DNA of 64,000 nucleotides from Symbiodinium kawagutii (lineage: Eukaryota; Sar; Dinophyceae; Suessiales; Symbiodiniaceae): positions 294,052 to 358,051 of the forward strand of contig VSDK01024294.1 of assembly GCA_009767595.1 (NCBI GenBank), read 5' to 3'. Both the position numbers and the translations under genes were made by a program. The notes beneath the pieces were generated by a model, which was not told the DNA's origin, did no database searches, and saw nothing but the letters and a program-made list of their open reading frames with translations. Shown piece by piece: positions 19,670 to 31,900 of the stretch (positions are counted from its first letter, which is position 1; the number at the start of each line of letters is the position of its first letter).

Positions 19670-19813
19670 GTTTCCCTATGAAAACTGATCATTTTGGTGA
19701 GTTTTCCCTATGAAAACTGATCATTTTGGTGAGTTTTCCCTATGAAAACTTATGATCTTTGGTGAGTTTTCCCTATGAAAACTTATGATTTTGGTGAGTT
19801 TTCCCTATGAAAA
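19670..19813. repeat. 32-bp tandem repeat
   Basis: Five near-identical units of TTTTCCCTATGAAAACT followed by GATCATTTTGGTGAG. Ends 36 bp before the stop codon of the membrane-protein gene, so it lies in the 3' flank or 3' UTR of that gene. Confidence 0.9.
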
Positions 19814-19848
19814 CCATGTTTTCAGGCCGTTAACTCACTCGCGCGCCA

Positions 19849-19961
19849 TCACCGCGCCTTCTTGGCATGGGCAAAACTCCTGACCAAGGCATAGGCCGCG
19901 TAGTGCATCGCTTCAGCGCCACCAAGCAGCAGCAGGCCCCATCCCGGCGTCAAAACCAACC
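19849..19961 (-). CDS. Membrane-protein last exon with stop
   Basis: LVLTPGWGLLLLGGAEAMHY, AAYALVRSF and a basic tail HAKKAR, then TGA at 19849-19851. Starts with GG completing the Gly codon begun at 21073. Confidence 0.87.
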
Positions 19962-22900
19962 CTGCAACAGCGGAACGTAACGCGGAACGTAACGCGGAAC
20001 GTTGCGAATGCCACCAGGGTGGCCAAGATTGGCCAAGTAGGACAAGGTTTCTGGAAAAAAGGGGGAAGACCTTAAAAATCATCCAAGAAATCTGAATCCT
20101 TTGCAGGAATCAACGATCGAATCTTTGGGTTCACAACTTTGAGGGGAACTGGGATCTGAAGAGCATCAGGGCATAGGGTAGCTTCAGTGTCATCCCCAGC
20201 GCTATCATCATCGTCATCAACTGCCAGCGACGCGTGGCCACCAACCCTTGGTACACCTCCTGATTCTTTGAGGCCATGCGACAACACCTCATGCACACGT
20301 CATTGTTGAAGAATATGTCTAAACATGTATTTACACAATACAACCAGGTCATACAACGAGGTCATGAGCACAACACATGACACAGGTAAACGAACCTGGT
20401 TGCAACCCGCTATAAATGATGGGGATTTCCCACTTCCAGGCGAGTTTGCCAGAGTGTAATCACCCATAGCCCACGGTCTATGTTTGCAACGCTGAAAACC
20501 ATAGGGGTACCAGCTCACCCGCACTTGGTATCACGGACATCCTCGACTTGGCTCATGACTTATGATCATCCAGGAAGCCTCTCATTGGTGGACAATGTCC
20601 CTATGCGCAACCAGCTGCCATCAGTGGGCAACCAGCTGGTTTCTACCGTTGCTATTTGGGGTTGGTTATCTACTATGGTGGTAACTGGAAGCATAGGACA
20701 TACCAATAGACCACTGTCAGTTTAACCATACATAGTGGTGGTCGATTCCAGCGGTGAAAAGATCAACAGTGTGACGCAGAACAAAGTCCACAGAAGATGC
20801 GCCCCCTTTCTCTTTGGATGGATGTTACGGGAGTAGTCTCTTCGATGTTTCTCTACCTTTTGGTTCCCCTATCATTAACCATTGTTTTCCCTATAGTTTT
20901 GTTGGTGAACTTATCCCCCCTTGTTGATGGTTAACTGCTTGACCCAGCTCGCCATATCATCTGATCTCATCTCTGAGATACCATCCGCAGAGTTTCCAGC
21001 ACGCCATGGGATCCGACCGGCGGATGGATGCCGCAACGGTCGCCGCCCCGTTTTCGCTCGCCACCTCCCCACCTTGGTTCTGATAGACTGAGCCACTGAG
21101 CACCACGACCACGATGCCAAGAATCAGCACATCGAGCATGGCAAGTTTCTTCAAATGCTTGGCCAAGGTCATCAGATTGCAGCTATTGTCCTGTGGCGCG
21201 AGTTTGCCAAAGATCAACCGGCTACAAGCAAGTTCCTCAACATAGAATTTCGACCGCTACAAGTTTCAACATAGAATTTCGACCGAGCCATGTAGACCAC
21301 AGGGCCAGCCGAATCAAAACGTGAATCATTGCAACCCGTGAAAAAATCAATGATGTCTGAAACTGATTTCAAATTATTTTTGACTATCCCCATGAACAAT
21401 TTCGAACTAAGTGAGATGTCGATCATCACCATTCTTCCAAAATCAAATGTTCCAACCCCACAGAATCACATATAATCACCACTTGGTGGCTGAAGTCTGG
21501 TAAACTAACCTGTCAATGGATTTTGGCCATATGGCAGTGGGTCAAAACCCTTTGTCCTCCTGGTTCCCCTATCATTAACAATTGTTTTCCCTGTTAGTGG
21601 AAATCCTCCATGAAAGTTGGTTGATTAATATTGACCCATTGCCATATGTAGCTGGTATATCCATATAGCTGGTATATCCACTATTAATTGTTGCTTGTTA
21701 TCCCCTACCATTAACCATTAAAACCAGCTAGGCTTCACCAGCCAGGTTGGTTGGTGAAACACAACCGATCCCGGCTGCGCGCAACGCCAGCCATGGCGGC
21801 TTCGTGGCTGCGCGTTGCGGCCCCGCTTTCGCCGCACCTCGGAGGCCTTCTTGGGACAGGACAACAGTTGCACCGACGTCACCGCCAAGACGACCATGTC
21901 CTGCGCCGGGCAGTTTCCGCGCTCAGCCGCTGCCACGGCACTTCCGGACTGCGACTGGGATGTTTTTGTTTCATGAGGAGAAATGGTGGTTAATGATGGT
22001 TAGTGATGGTTAATGATGGTTAGTGATGGTTGATGATGGTTTCTGCTTTTAATGATTGTGATGCTTTTAATCTTAGTTGCTTGGACGTGGACGGCTGCCC
22101 CGCGGAGTGTGTTTAATGATTGTGATGCTTTTAAACATGTTTTCTGCTTTTGATAATTGTAATGATGATAAAACATGATGCTTCACAAACCCAATCGCCG
22201 GCCAATTGCGGTCCGAGTAATTACAACCGCGGGACCTTTTTTGAACATACCTCCTCCAAAAACAAAGGGAAGAAAAAGGGCAACACAAGAGAGACGGAAT
22301 TGGATTCCAATCGCCGTGCAATCGCGATCCAATCGCGCCGTATGTTTTCCCGTTTTGCTGTCAAATGAAGCTTTCTATAAGCAAAAAGGAATTGGAGATG
22401 CACTGTTTTCCATGCATCTGCGGAAACATATTGCTGTTAGTGTGATGACATTTTCAAGAACAAAGATATCTAACATAATATCCAGGCTATGCATTCCAAC
22501 ATGGCCAATCGCCGTCCAATCGCCGGCCAATCGCGATGCAGCATTTTCCAATCGCGCTGCTCTAACCAAACATCTCCCTGCACAATTTATTATGTGGGTT
22601 TCCGGAAGACTCCCGTACGATGTTTAGAAGTAATTGTTTTACTTCCATGGTGACAGGCTTGTGTGTTTACAGAAATATTTGCATGATGCAAAAAGTGACG
22701 CTTTATGAAACGATCCTGATCAAGTTCTCAATGATTCTTATGTTTATCATCCTTACCGATGGTTGGTGATTTCAACCCCTATGAAATATTAGTCAACCCA
22801 CCATTTGTTATATAATGATGACCAGGGAAACTGAAAAATGTTTGAAACCACCAGGCACTAGTTGTATTAACCAGTGTTGTTGGTTCTTATCCCCTATTAT

Positions 22901-25900
22901 TAAGCCTTGTTAATGCAGAATGCTGGTTATTTATCCATTGTTGTTGGTTCTTATCCGCTATTCTGAAGCCTTGTTGAGTTATTTATCCATTGTTGCTTCT
23001 TATCCCCTGTTATTAACTCTTGTTAGTGGTCATAGTCATAATCCTTACATGATTAAGCCTTGTTAATGCATATAATCCTTACAAACCCCCTCTGCTTCAT
23101 GATTATCGGCGCCACTCATCAACGACTCGACGGTCGCCGGCTCCAGCACAGTGAGTCCAAGAACGAAGACCACTAGCATGATGATGGACAGGATGGCATT
23201 TGCATCCTGAGGATAGGGCTATGGGTCAATATTAACCCACCAATAATGATGGATGAGAACCAACAAACTATAGGTAAAGTAATGGTTAATGATAGGGAAC
23301 CAGGGGTACAGGGTTTTGACCCACAGCCATAGCAGCTAACCAACCAATAAGCAGGGGGATAAGTTGTTGAGCAACAATAATAACCAACAATAATGGGTCG
23401 GAAATAATGGACCAACAAAAATAGTGGGAAAACAAATAATGATCAACAATAAAAATAACCAGAATAATAGTGCGGCAACAATGGTTGATTCCAACCAATA
23501 AGCTGGGGGAGAAGTTCAACAAGAAGTTCAGTCGTGGGAAAACGTGCTGGTTGAGCACATATTGTGGCATTTGCATCCTTTTTGGCGGTCCATGATTGGG
23601 GTATCACTGGTGATGATAGTGGTAGTTGATGGTTAACGATGGTTAATGATGGCTAGTGATGTTTGATGATGCTTAATGATGGTTAATGATGCTTAATGAT
23701 GCTTAATGATGGTGAGTGATGGCTTATGATGGTGAATAATGGTAAATGATGGTTGATGATGGCTGATGATGGTTAATGATGGTTAATGATGGTTGGCGCT
23801 TGCGGACGTCCACCCCCAGCGCGAGCGCAGAGGCGGACCAGTCTGGTTCAAGAAACTACTGAAGGTACGGTGACATGATGCTCTTCCTGTGTGGCAAGAT
23901 AGCAACCGACCAAACACTAAAACACAAAGCCAAAAACTACATCACACAATAGAAGAATGACCAAATTAAAAATGGCAACGAGCAACACGTGGAAGAGACA
24001 CACATCATCTACCTGGAAGCAAATACAACTGAGAATTGCCAAGAGCCTGCTGATGTAGATCATCTGCAAAACCAACCCATTGAATCTAAGAAACGGCGAT
24101 CAGTGGCTGTCGGCAATTTGTCGTCTCCTAAGATGGTATCTACGTTCTCGAGCACGCACATCATCCGGTTCCGGAATAGGCATGCTGTTTTGAAACACTG
24201 GTGCCATGATTGGAATGGCAGGTATACTAGTGAAACTGGTCTTACCCCGGATCAGATGGTCCTTCAAGTAGCGGTGTACAATCTCCATGGTGGCTCTTTG
24301 CAACGGCATGGAGGGCCTGCTAGAAAATCCTTGCTTGTAAATTCCTCCGCCCAATTTGTAGAGAGATGCTACGTGTTGAAGCGACGCTGAAGGCATTAAC
24401 TCTGTTTGCAAAATAAATTCGAGGTGGCGTACACTGTGTCGCAGAGTATTAGCCCACCGGTTGATACAGCATTGGGATCGATCCCAGGCTTCGGCCTGAT
24501 CAACGTCAACAAATTCAGAATTGTGCAAGATGGGCACCGCTCGTTGCGCTACGATTAAAAAATTGATCACCAGTTCAAACCATGTGACCCCCAGCGGAGG
24601 AGTTGCCGGATCCGGCTGAGAAGGCCACTGCAACAATTGTACCCATCGAAGTACCGATTCCGAAAAAGAAACTCCGTATCTGCTGCCTATAGCTGCCTAC
24701 AAGAAATTGCCAACGATCGTCTGGAACCGGAAAAACCTGCGGTGCATCCACTGTCCACACAGCCAATTGCTCCAAGACTTGTGACGGATCCCAAGTTTCC
24801 TGAGGTGTATCCACCTTTAACAAGTTGGCCCGAAGAGAAACCAACCCCGAGCGGAGTTGATACTGTTGTTGCAACAAATCACAGTCATGCGAAACGTCCT
24901 GTGCACGGGCTGTTAATTGTGTGATGTAATCAGGGAGCAAATGAGCCGCTGCATGCTTGGCAAGTTTATCAGCTAAATCATTACCCAGTCTACAAACGAG
25001 AGAATCAGAATGTGGAAAAACTTGAAGGCTATGCGCTGCCACTTTAAAGGTAGGTGTACATCTACCCTGTGTCCAGATAAGGTTATGCCAGCGAGTGATG
25101 AGATCAAAATTCGGATGTTTATGAAAAGCCACCACGTCACGAGTGGTAGAAATAACCGAATGCAAGCCGACAACATACGAAGAATCGGTGTAAAGATCGA
25201 AAGCTCGACCTTGTTCATGTGCCAGCACTGCTGCCATCAGTTCCGCACGCGGAATGGTCTGTGGACCATGAACATGTCCGACTGCCACGGCATAAAAGTG
25301 CCTATTTTGCAAAGTTAAAAAAGTTTCAGCAGGAGTATCTCCAGGCAAAGCATCTGAAGACAAAAAGGTGGCCACAATGGCAAAAGTTGACCATCTACAC
25401 TCAGATTTAGAGGGATATTGACAAGACCCATCGGTGAAAAGGAGCTGAGGACTCCCAGGTTGAAGTTGAACGTCAGGTTCAGGAATTTGAGATTGCAAGA
25501 GACGCAGGCTTTCATAACTAGGGTGCTCAAACATAACTGGCAAACGAGTATGAATGGCATCTCGTTCCTCTAATTCAGCAACAAGCTGTGGATACTGGGA
25601 ACGAACTGGCTGTGTGGCTTCACAATGCAAAATTTGATGTTCATATGAATCCTGCTGTTGACAAAATGCGCAAGTGCCATCATGGTCCGGCAAAAAGTGA
25701 GCCTTTTGGCTATTGAGCATGAATGTACAAGTCATCTCCAGCGCTAACGCATGCTGAGAAGAACGTGGTTGACTTTGAAAAATTTGCGCCGTCCGAATGG
25801 GATCTATGATTGGGGTATGTCGAAACCCTTTGCGACTAGACAGTTGCAGGGAAACATGTTCCATCCAAGATCGAAGCAAAGCCCCTTTAAGTTCCGCAAT

Positions 25901-28900
25901 GGACGAGTGTTGGAGGTGCAGTGTGTAAAATGCATCAACTTGAATCTGGCCTGTTGCATTAAGCTGCCAGTCAATTTTGGCCAAGTAATTTTGCAAAGCA
26001 CATGCCGGTCCAATAACCTGAACTGGTTTCTTGTTGGTGGTTGCAACTGTTTGAAGAAAAGCTGTCTGGCGCTGTGGATCGGTGGTCCACAGAAACTGTC
26101 TAGCGGCCAATATGGCCTTCCAAATAACATACAATTCTGGGTCGATCAATTTTGGAGACAAGACCATGGTTGCCACATAAGATTGCGAATTTTTGTGAGA
26201 GCCCAGAAGTGCATTGGCGACTCCTTTCCGTAAATCAGTAAAAAATTTTGCGCCAGTATGATACATATGAGCTCCATGCAAAGCTTTGGGATAGCAAGAT
26301 GCAGAAATCAAATGACACTTATCATCAATGGAAGCATCCAATTTACCAATGCGGATTAGTCGCTTCAGAGCTTGTTGGTGCCGAATCTTGTGGGGTCCCC
26401 GATATAATCTGCGATTGTAGTGCATGGCGTAGCCAAGATCTTTGGCATACTGAACTTCACAGAATGCATCATCATCGATGAGATGAGTCAAAATTTGTCG
26501 GAAACTGTTTTTGTGTTCAACACTGGTGCCCCAGCTCCAAGTTTTGCCCCAATCAATTGGCAGACGCAACGATTGGGCAAATCGTTGAATGGTGTTGAGA
26601 ATGGGAGAATGGGCAGCTGGATCATCTGATGAATACGACCAATTATCTGCGAACAAGTGAGGAGTACAAGGATGTGCTGTCAATTCCTGGGCTAAGGCAT
26701 AATTAATACCTAGCATGCAACACACGCTCCAGTTGTCTCCTTCTGGAACTCCGGTTGTTGTCTGCGCAGCTTCAAATAACTGCGAGTCAATCTGCCAGTA
26801 TCTTTGAAGATTATTGAGGGCTTCATACCATAGGTTGATCCACAACGGGGGAACTCCCAACTTCTGAAGAATCCATTTACAAGGAAGTCTTGCTATGTTA
26901 TTAAAAGCTTTACGAAGATCAAGGGTGAGGCCACCCAACTGAATTGCAGAACCATTAAGATTTGCCAATTCAAGGTCAAATTGGAGAGTATATTGGAACA
27001 AGTCTGAAGACCTGTCAGGCAAAAAACCTGTGATAGATGCGGGAAATAAACCCGCCCAATATCTCAAAATACACCTGGTGGTGACCTTGGACCACACTCG
27101 GTAGAGAACACTAAGAATTGTTATGGGGCGAGTGTGATGCACCGCATTCGAAGTCAACTGTTTGGCCAAGGCTATCGTCCGGGCTTTCATCAAAAAGGTG
27201 GGGAGGCCCACACTCAAGGTAAGATCAAAGGCTTGCATCAATTTTTGAATACAAGAAGAAGGAAGTTGTTTGATTTCGTCTACCGACCAACCGCAGCATC
27301 CTCGAGCGGAATTAGAATTCATATCTGTAATGGCAGTTTGCCAAAATTCTAAATTCATGTGACCTATCGGCAAAGGATCCAAAGGTTCAATCTTGTCCAA
27401 GATATTTTGAAAGGCAGGATAGGAATCACTATCGTGGAGATCTGCTTCTGAATCCCGATGCCACATTTGGGTCCAAAATTGATCCAAAGTAGAGGCAACT
27501 TCTTGGGGATTGATCACTACCTGTGGTTGTGTCAACACTCCATTGGCTGGAAGGTCCGCATCAGCCTCATGAAGCATGACGGTGTAAATGTCTTGTTCAC
27601 AGTCAATCAAAGTAACCACTTGAGCTTGTATCTTACTGATGACACCCAAATGGATCGGACCCCCTGGATCCAGGTGCATGGTGCAAAGGCCATGTTGAGG
27701 CTCACTCAGAAGTCGAAAATTGTGATGCAATTCGGAATCAACATGCTGAAGAACCCGGGTGGGTTCACGAAGTTGTGCAAAGGCCTGAGCTTTACCATAT
27801 TTTCGAAGATCCTGTTGTTGCATATACTTGACAAGCTGCTGTCTTTTTGCAATATGTCGGGATTCAAGCTTATGGACATGCTTAGTGAGATGGTTAATCA
27901 ACTCAACCAGAAATTCCCGACTCGGAAGAACCAATGGACATGGATACAAAGCTGCCTGCTGATTGACCCATGAGAAAAAGGAAGGCAAAAAACCTTTTGC
28001 TTTTCGAATGGCTTTCCATTCACCAATCCATTGGTGAAGACGTGAAGGCCCAGGTAGTGGATACTTTTTCATAACCAATGACAAAGATTGGATACGTCTC
28101 AGCTGTTTAGTGCACATCCGGATTGTAAAAGTGGGTTGATCCACTTGGGATACATATTGACCATCCCAACCTTGATGCAAAACCGCAACAACTGGCTTCT
28201 GACAAAGGGGTCGATCGACACATCGACCTTGAAAAGAGGCTGGCAACCCTCTTGGTGACGGTCCCTGTGGTTGGGACAACAAATGAGCATGCATAGCGTG
28301 TTCAACACATTGAGACCAATGAGTGAGAGGATGCAAATCTGAAGGGATATTATCAAAGTCACATTCAAAATAGTCAGTGAGAGCCTCCTTGTCAGTGAAT
28401 AGAGACATCCACGGCTGTGGCAATCGCCAATGCTGTTTCAATGGAGGTTGGCCTGTCATGCGAAGGTGCAACAAGAGGGGATTATGACCTGCAAATTGCT
28501 GTGACAAGTCAACGTCAACTCCCGTGAGACAATGAAACAACATCGGTGACAGAATAGCAACATCGTTTCTAGTGGAGTCACGAAAGGTGCAAGGCATTTC
28601 ACCAATATGGTGATTATAGAAATCTTCAGCTGTCCTACAGCCCATATCTCGCAATGCATCAAAAGCGGTCAAGGTGTTAGGGTGGTGGTTTAAGTCCCCA
28701 GCAATTATGAAGGGGAGGTTATTCGAACGTGCCATGCTTATAGCAGTGGTAAGCAATGCATTAGTTTTAATTTTAGATTGTGCCGAGCTGGTAGGAAAAC
28801 CATACAAAGCAATAAGTTGGACATCAAGTTGTCCAATGCGGGCAAAACTGTGAAGCAGTCTTCCACTCTGGAACCACCCTGATTCATCTTGAATCGCAGA

Positions 28901-31900
28901 ACTGCGGAGTGGAAATTTTGAATGGATGGATACTCCTGTGGCGGATCCTCTCAGAGAATCCCGTTGGTCGTTATGATGAAGTTGACTATGAGCCGGTGAT
29001 CCCCAGCATGTCTTGTATCCTTTTACGGCAAAATTGCGAGATTCAATCTTCTGAACAATACTGGTAGCACTGTTCTCGGACAAAATGACCAAATCCGCAC
29101 GAAAGTTGGCAACTAAGTCTGTTTTTTGATAAATAGCGGTGGGATTAGTAACCATTAAGGTTAAATCATACGGTCCGGGATGTGAAGCTTCACCGATTCT
29201 TTGGCCTAGCAACGGGTGCAATCGATACTCCAAAATTGCAAATGCAAGCAGCGATGCATCAAAATGTTGCCTGGTGCAAAAGTTTACAAAATTATGCTCC
29301 AAGAACCCTGTAACCTCACGGACAATCGCACACCAGCGGTCAAAGACATGGGGCAAAAGTCCAGAAGAAACTAGGTTCGGAGGCTGAAGTTGAAAAATCT
29401 GAAGATGCCAAAATTGCGAGTGCGAAAAGCATCGGATACGGCAAAATTGCACTCTAGAGGTGTGTAACTCTAATAGATGAAAATGCAATGCATTCACAAC
29501 ATGCCATCAACTTCCTCAGTTTCCTCGTGGGGTTCTTTTTCTGGTTGCTTGCCCGGACCACGTTTGGTCCCGCGATTAGATTGAATCAAAGCCTTGATGT
29601 CTTCGAATGTCTGCGTGAGCTTTGTCTCTTGCTTATGCATTGATGCCTGCACTGACTGCTGCAAAGTGTGGTGTTCATGAGCAAGCCAATCAAACTGCTG
29701 CTTGTTATGATGTGCTTGTTTTTGAAGCTGATCTTCAATGATTGTTTGATGTTGTTGAATAGCCGTGATTTGCGTATTCTGATCAGTCTTGAGTTGATTC
29801 ACTGCTTCCTCAATGGCCAATAACTTGGAGTCCTGTTGTTGTAATCGTGTTGAAATCGGCCCTGGGATGGATCTTTGTTCAGAGGAGGCTGCTCCAATAC
29901 TCACTGCATCCATGGTTCCCTGTGTCGGTGTATATTTGGCCCACGGGTCACCCAACAATTCGGTGGGTCTCTTGGGATTTGGAACTTCCACAGTGTCAAC
30001 CTTAACATCAGAAGGTTTTGGCCTAGGACCTGCTGCGATTGTGTTCTGGGGCTTGTAGCCCTTCTGAGGCAATTGCTGCAGCAGCAGTGGCATGTTATTA
30101 AATGACAAAATGCCCGTTGGTATCTGATTGCTAGCAACTATCCATGCTTTTGCGCCAACTGCACGCAGCGGGCGAATCTTCCAATCATGCTGCTGTTCTG
30201 CCCATGTTTGCAATACAGTAGCATCGACGCCAAGGGGCAATGGCTGTAGCTTGAACACATGCTTCAAACTTTCAAGATCTGGCACAGGTTGATTCGGAAA
30301 CAAAACTTGCCAAACATGGGAAAAATGAGCACATTCCACTCGCACACCAACGCCCCGTTTGCTGGCAACCAATCCGGCCACCCCAGAGAGAGTAGCAAGC
30401 TGCGATTCAACTTCTGCTAAATTGGGATTCTTTCCCAACCAAGCAATTTTCCAACGTGGATCTGGCTGACCTGATTCAGTTTTGGGCTGCAGATAGATTT
30501 TTGAGAAACCTGATCGACGCAGCAAGGCATGGAACTTGGAATTCAGGAGGAACTCTGCATGGAATTGAAGCGAGGTAGCCTTCTTGGGCTCACATTGTTT
30601 GCCATTCTGTTGATAATTTCGACCCCATGGCTTGAGCATCAAACCTTGAAAGCCTTCAATGGCCAGCTTCTGCTGTACCGTGCGCACGGGTGCTTCGAGA
30701 AATTGATTCCACGTTTGCGAATCAAAGTCTGCCTGCCAAACTGTGACTGCTACTACGATGGTTTCATTGGTTTCGACCTGCGGTTGTTTGGCAACACTGG
30801 TGGTGATGTGTCTGGTGCCAAATTGTATCAAAGTACCTTGCAAAATGACTTCCCTTTGATGATTGTCAAAGGCCGGTGCTGAGACAACCTTGGCTGGGAA
30901 GTTGTCTGGAATATCCAAAGGTCCCAGAACATAGATTGCAAGTTCATCTGGAACCGGATTTTTCATGACCTGCATCCACTGTTCTGCCAAAGCACGATTT
31001 GCCAGCAATACTCCGGACGCACTAGGAGTGAACGTCTGCAGCAAGTTGGCACTGGTTTTGTCTTCATTCAAGAAGAAATCCGATTTCAAAGTAAAGAGAT
31101 TCGCATTGGCATGCAAGTTGGCTTTGTGTTGTTCATGCTGCTTCTGTCTCTGCTGTTTGGCTGCTTTGTGCTTGGATGAAGCAGGTTGCGAAAGCAAAAC
31201 CACCGAAGCACGAATGCACAATTGCTCAAAATCAGGATGATATGCATCATTGCTAAGATTATTGAGCAGCTGATGAAGCTTGGCTGGTGCGTCTTGATTC
31301 ATCAACTTACCTACAATCTGTGGCACCTGAGGCAGCTGAACGTTTCTTGCCAAAAGCATGGTGGCAATCTGGGATTCGACTTGTTTGTGAAAATCTTGCT
31401 TGGAGGTGGGTGGTTTCGTAGGAGATCCACCTTCCATCGGCTCCTCCAATGTCAACGTGATTCTTTCAGAAAAGGGGCAAAATTGTGCCAGTTCTTGAAT
31501 TGTAGTTCCTGAATGGCATCGAACTCCGTCGTGAAAAACTCGCAAGTCAGCTTGTTGATGCAATGGCCGGAAACTCCAATTCACATGATGGATGAACTCG
31601 GCCAGAGTGGCAGCGCAATCAAAGCAGTGGGTTTGGAGGTGCTGGTTGCGAAACCAAACATTTGCCACATAACCACTGAGTGCCTGTGTAACCTTGCATG
31701 CTTGGAAAAGTAATCGAGTGCATAATCCTGCAAGGAAATCATCGACATCGATAGGAAGCATCTTTGGAGTATGCACCTGAATGCTCAATGTTGTGGATGT
31801 GGTTTCCAAATCAATGAACGATTCTTGTTCTTTCAACCAATCCAAAATGGCAGGTTCCGACCAAATACGTTGGATGGTGCAAAGCTGATTCTTGGTACCT

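Larger units (their letters stand above)
12617..19848 (-). other. Helicase 5' region and intergenic stretch
   Basis: Holds candidate helicase N-terminal exons at 13727, 14251 and 14600. After about 15 kb it is almost entirely repeats: families A, C, D, E and F, a GATTCATCATT-type simple array, and a 32-bp tandem. The boundary between the two genes must lie here, but no promoter or polyadenylation signal could be recognised. A GC-rich island at 13080-13330 is open in several frames and remains unassigned. Confidence 0.45.

Noticed and set aside
20072..20352. Open minus-strand frames (poly-Asp, or LMTMMIALGM) as an exon
   Set aside because: The flanking exons at 21073 and 19961 already join in phase (CAA G + GG), and including this patch would break the frame.
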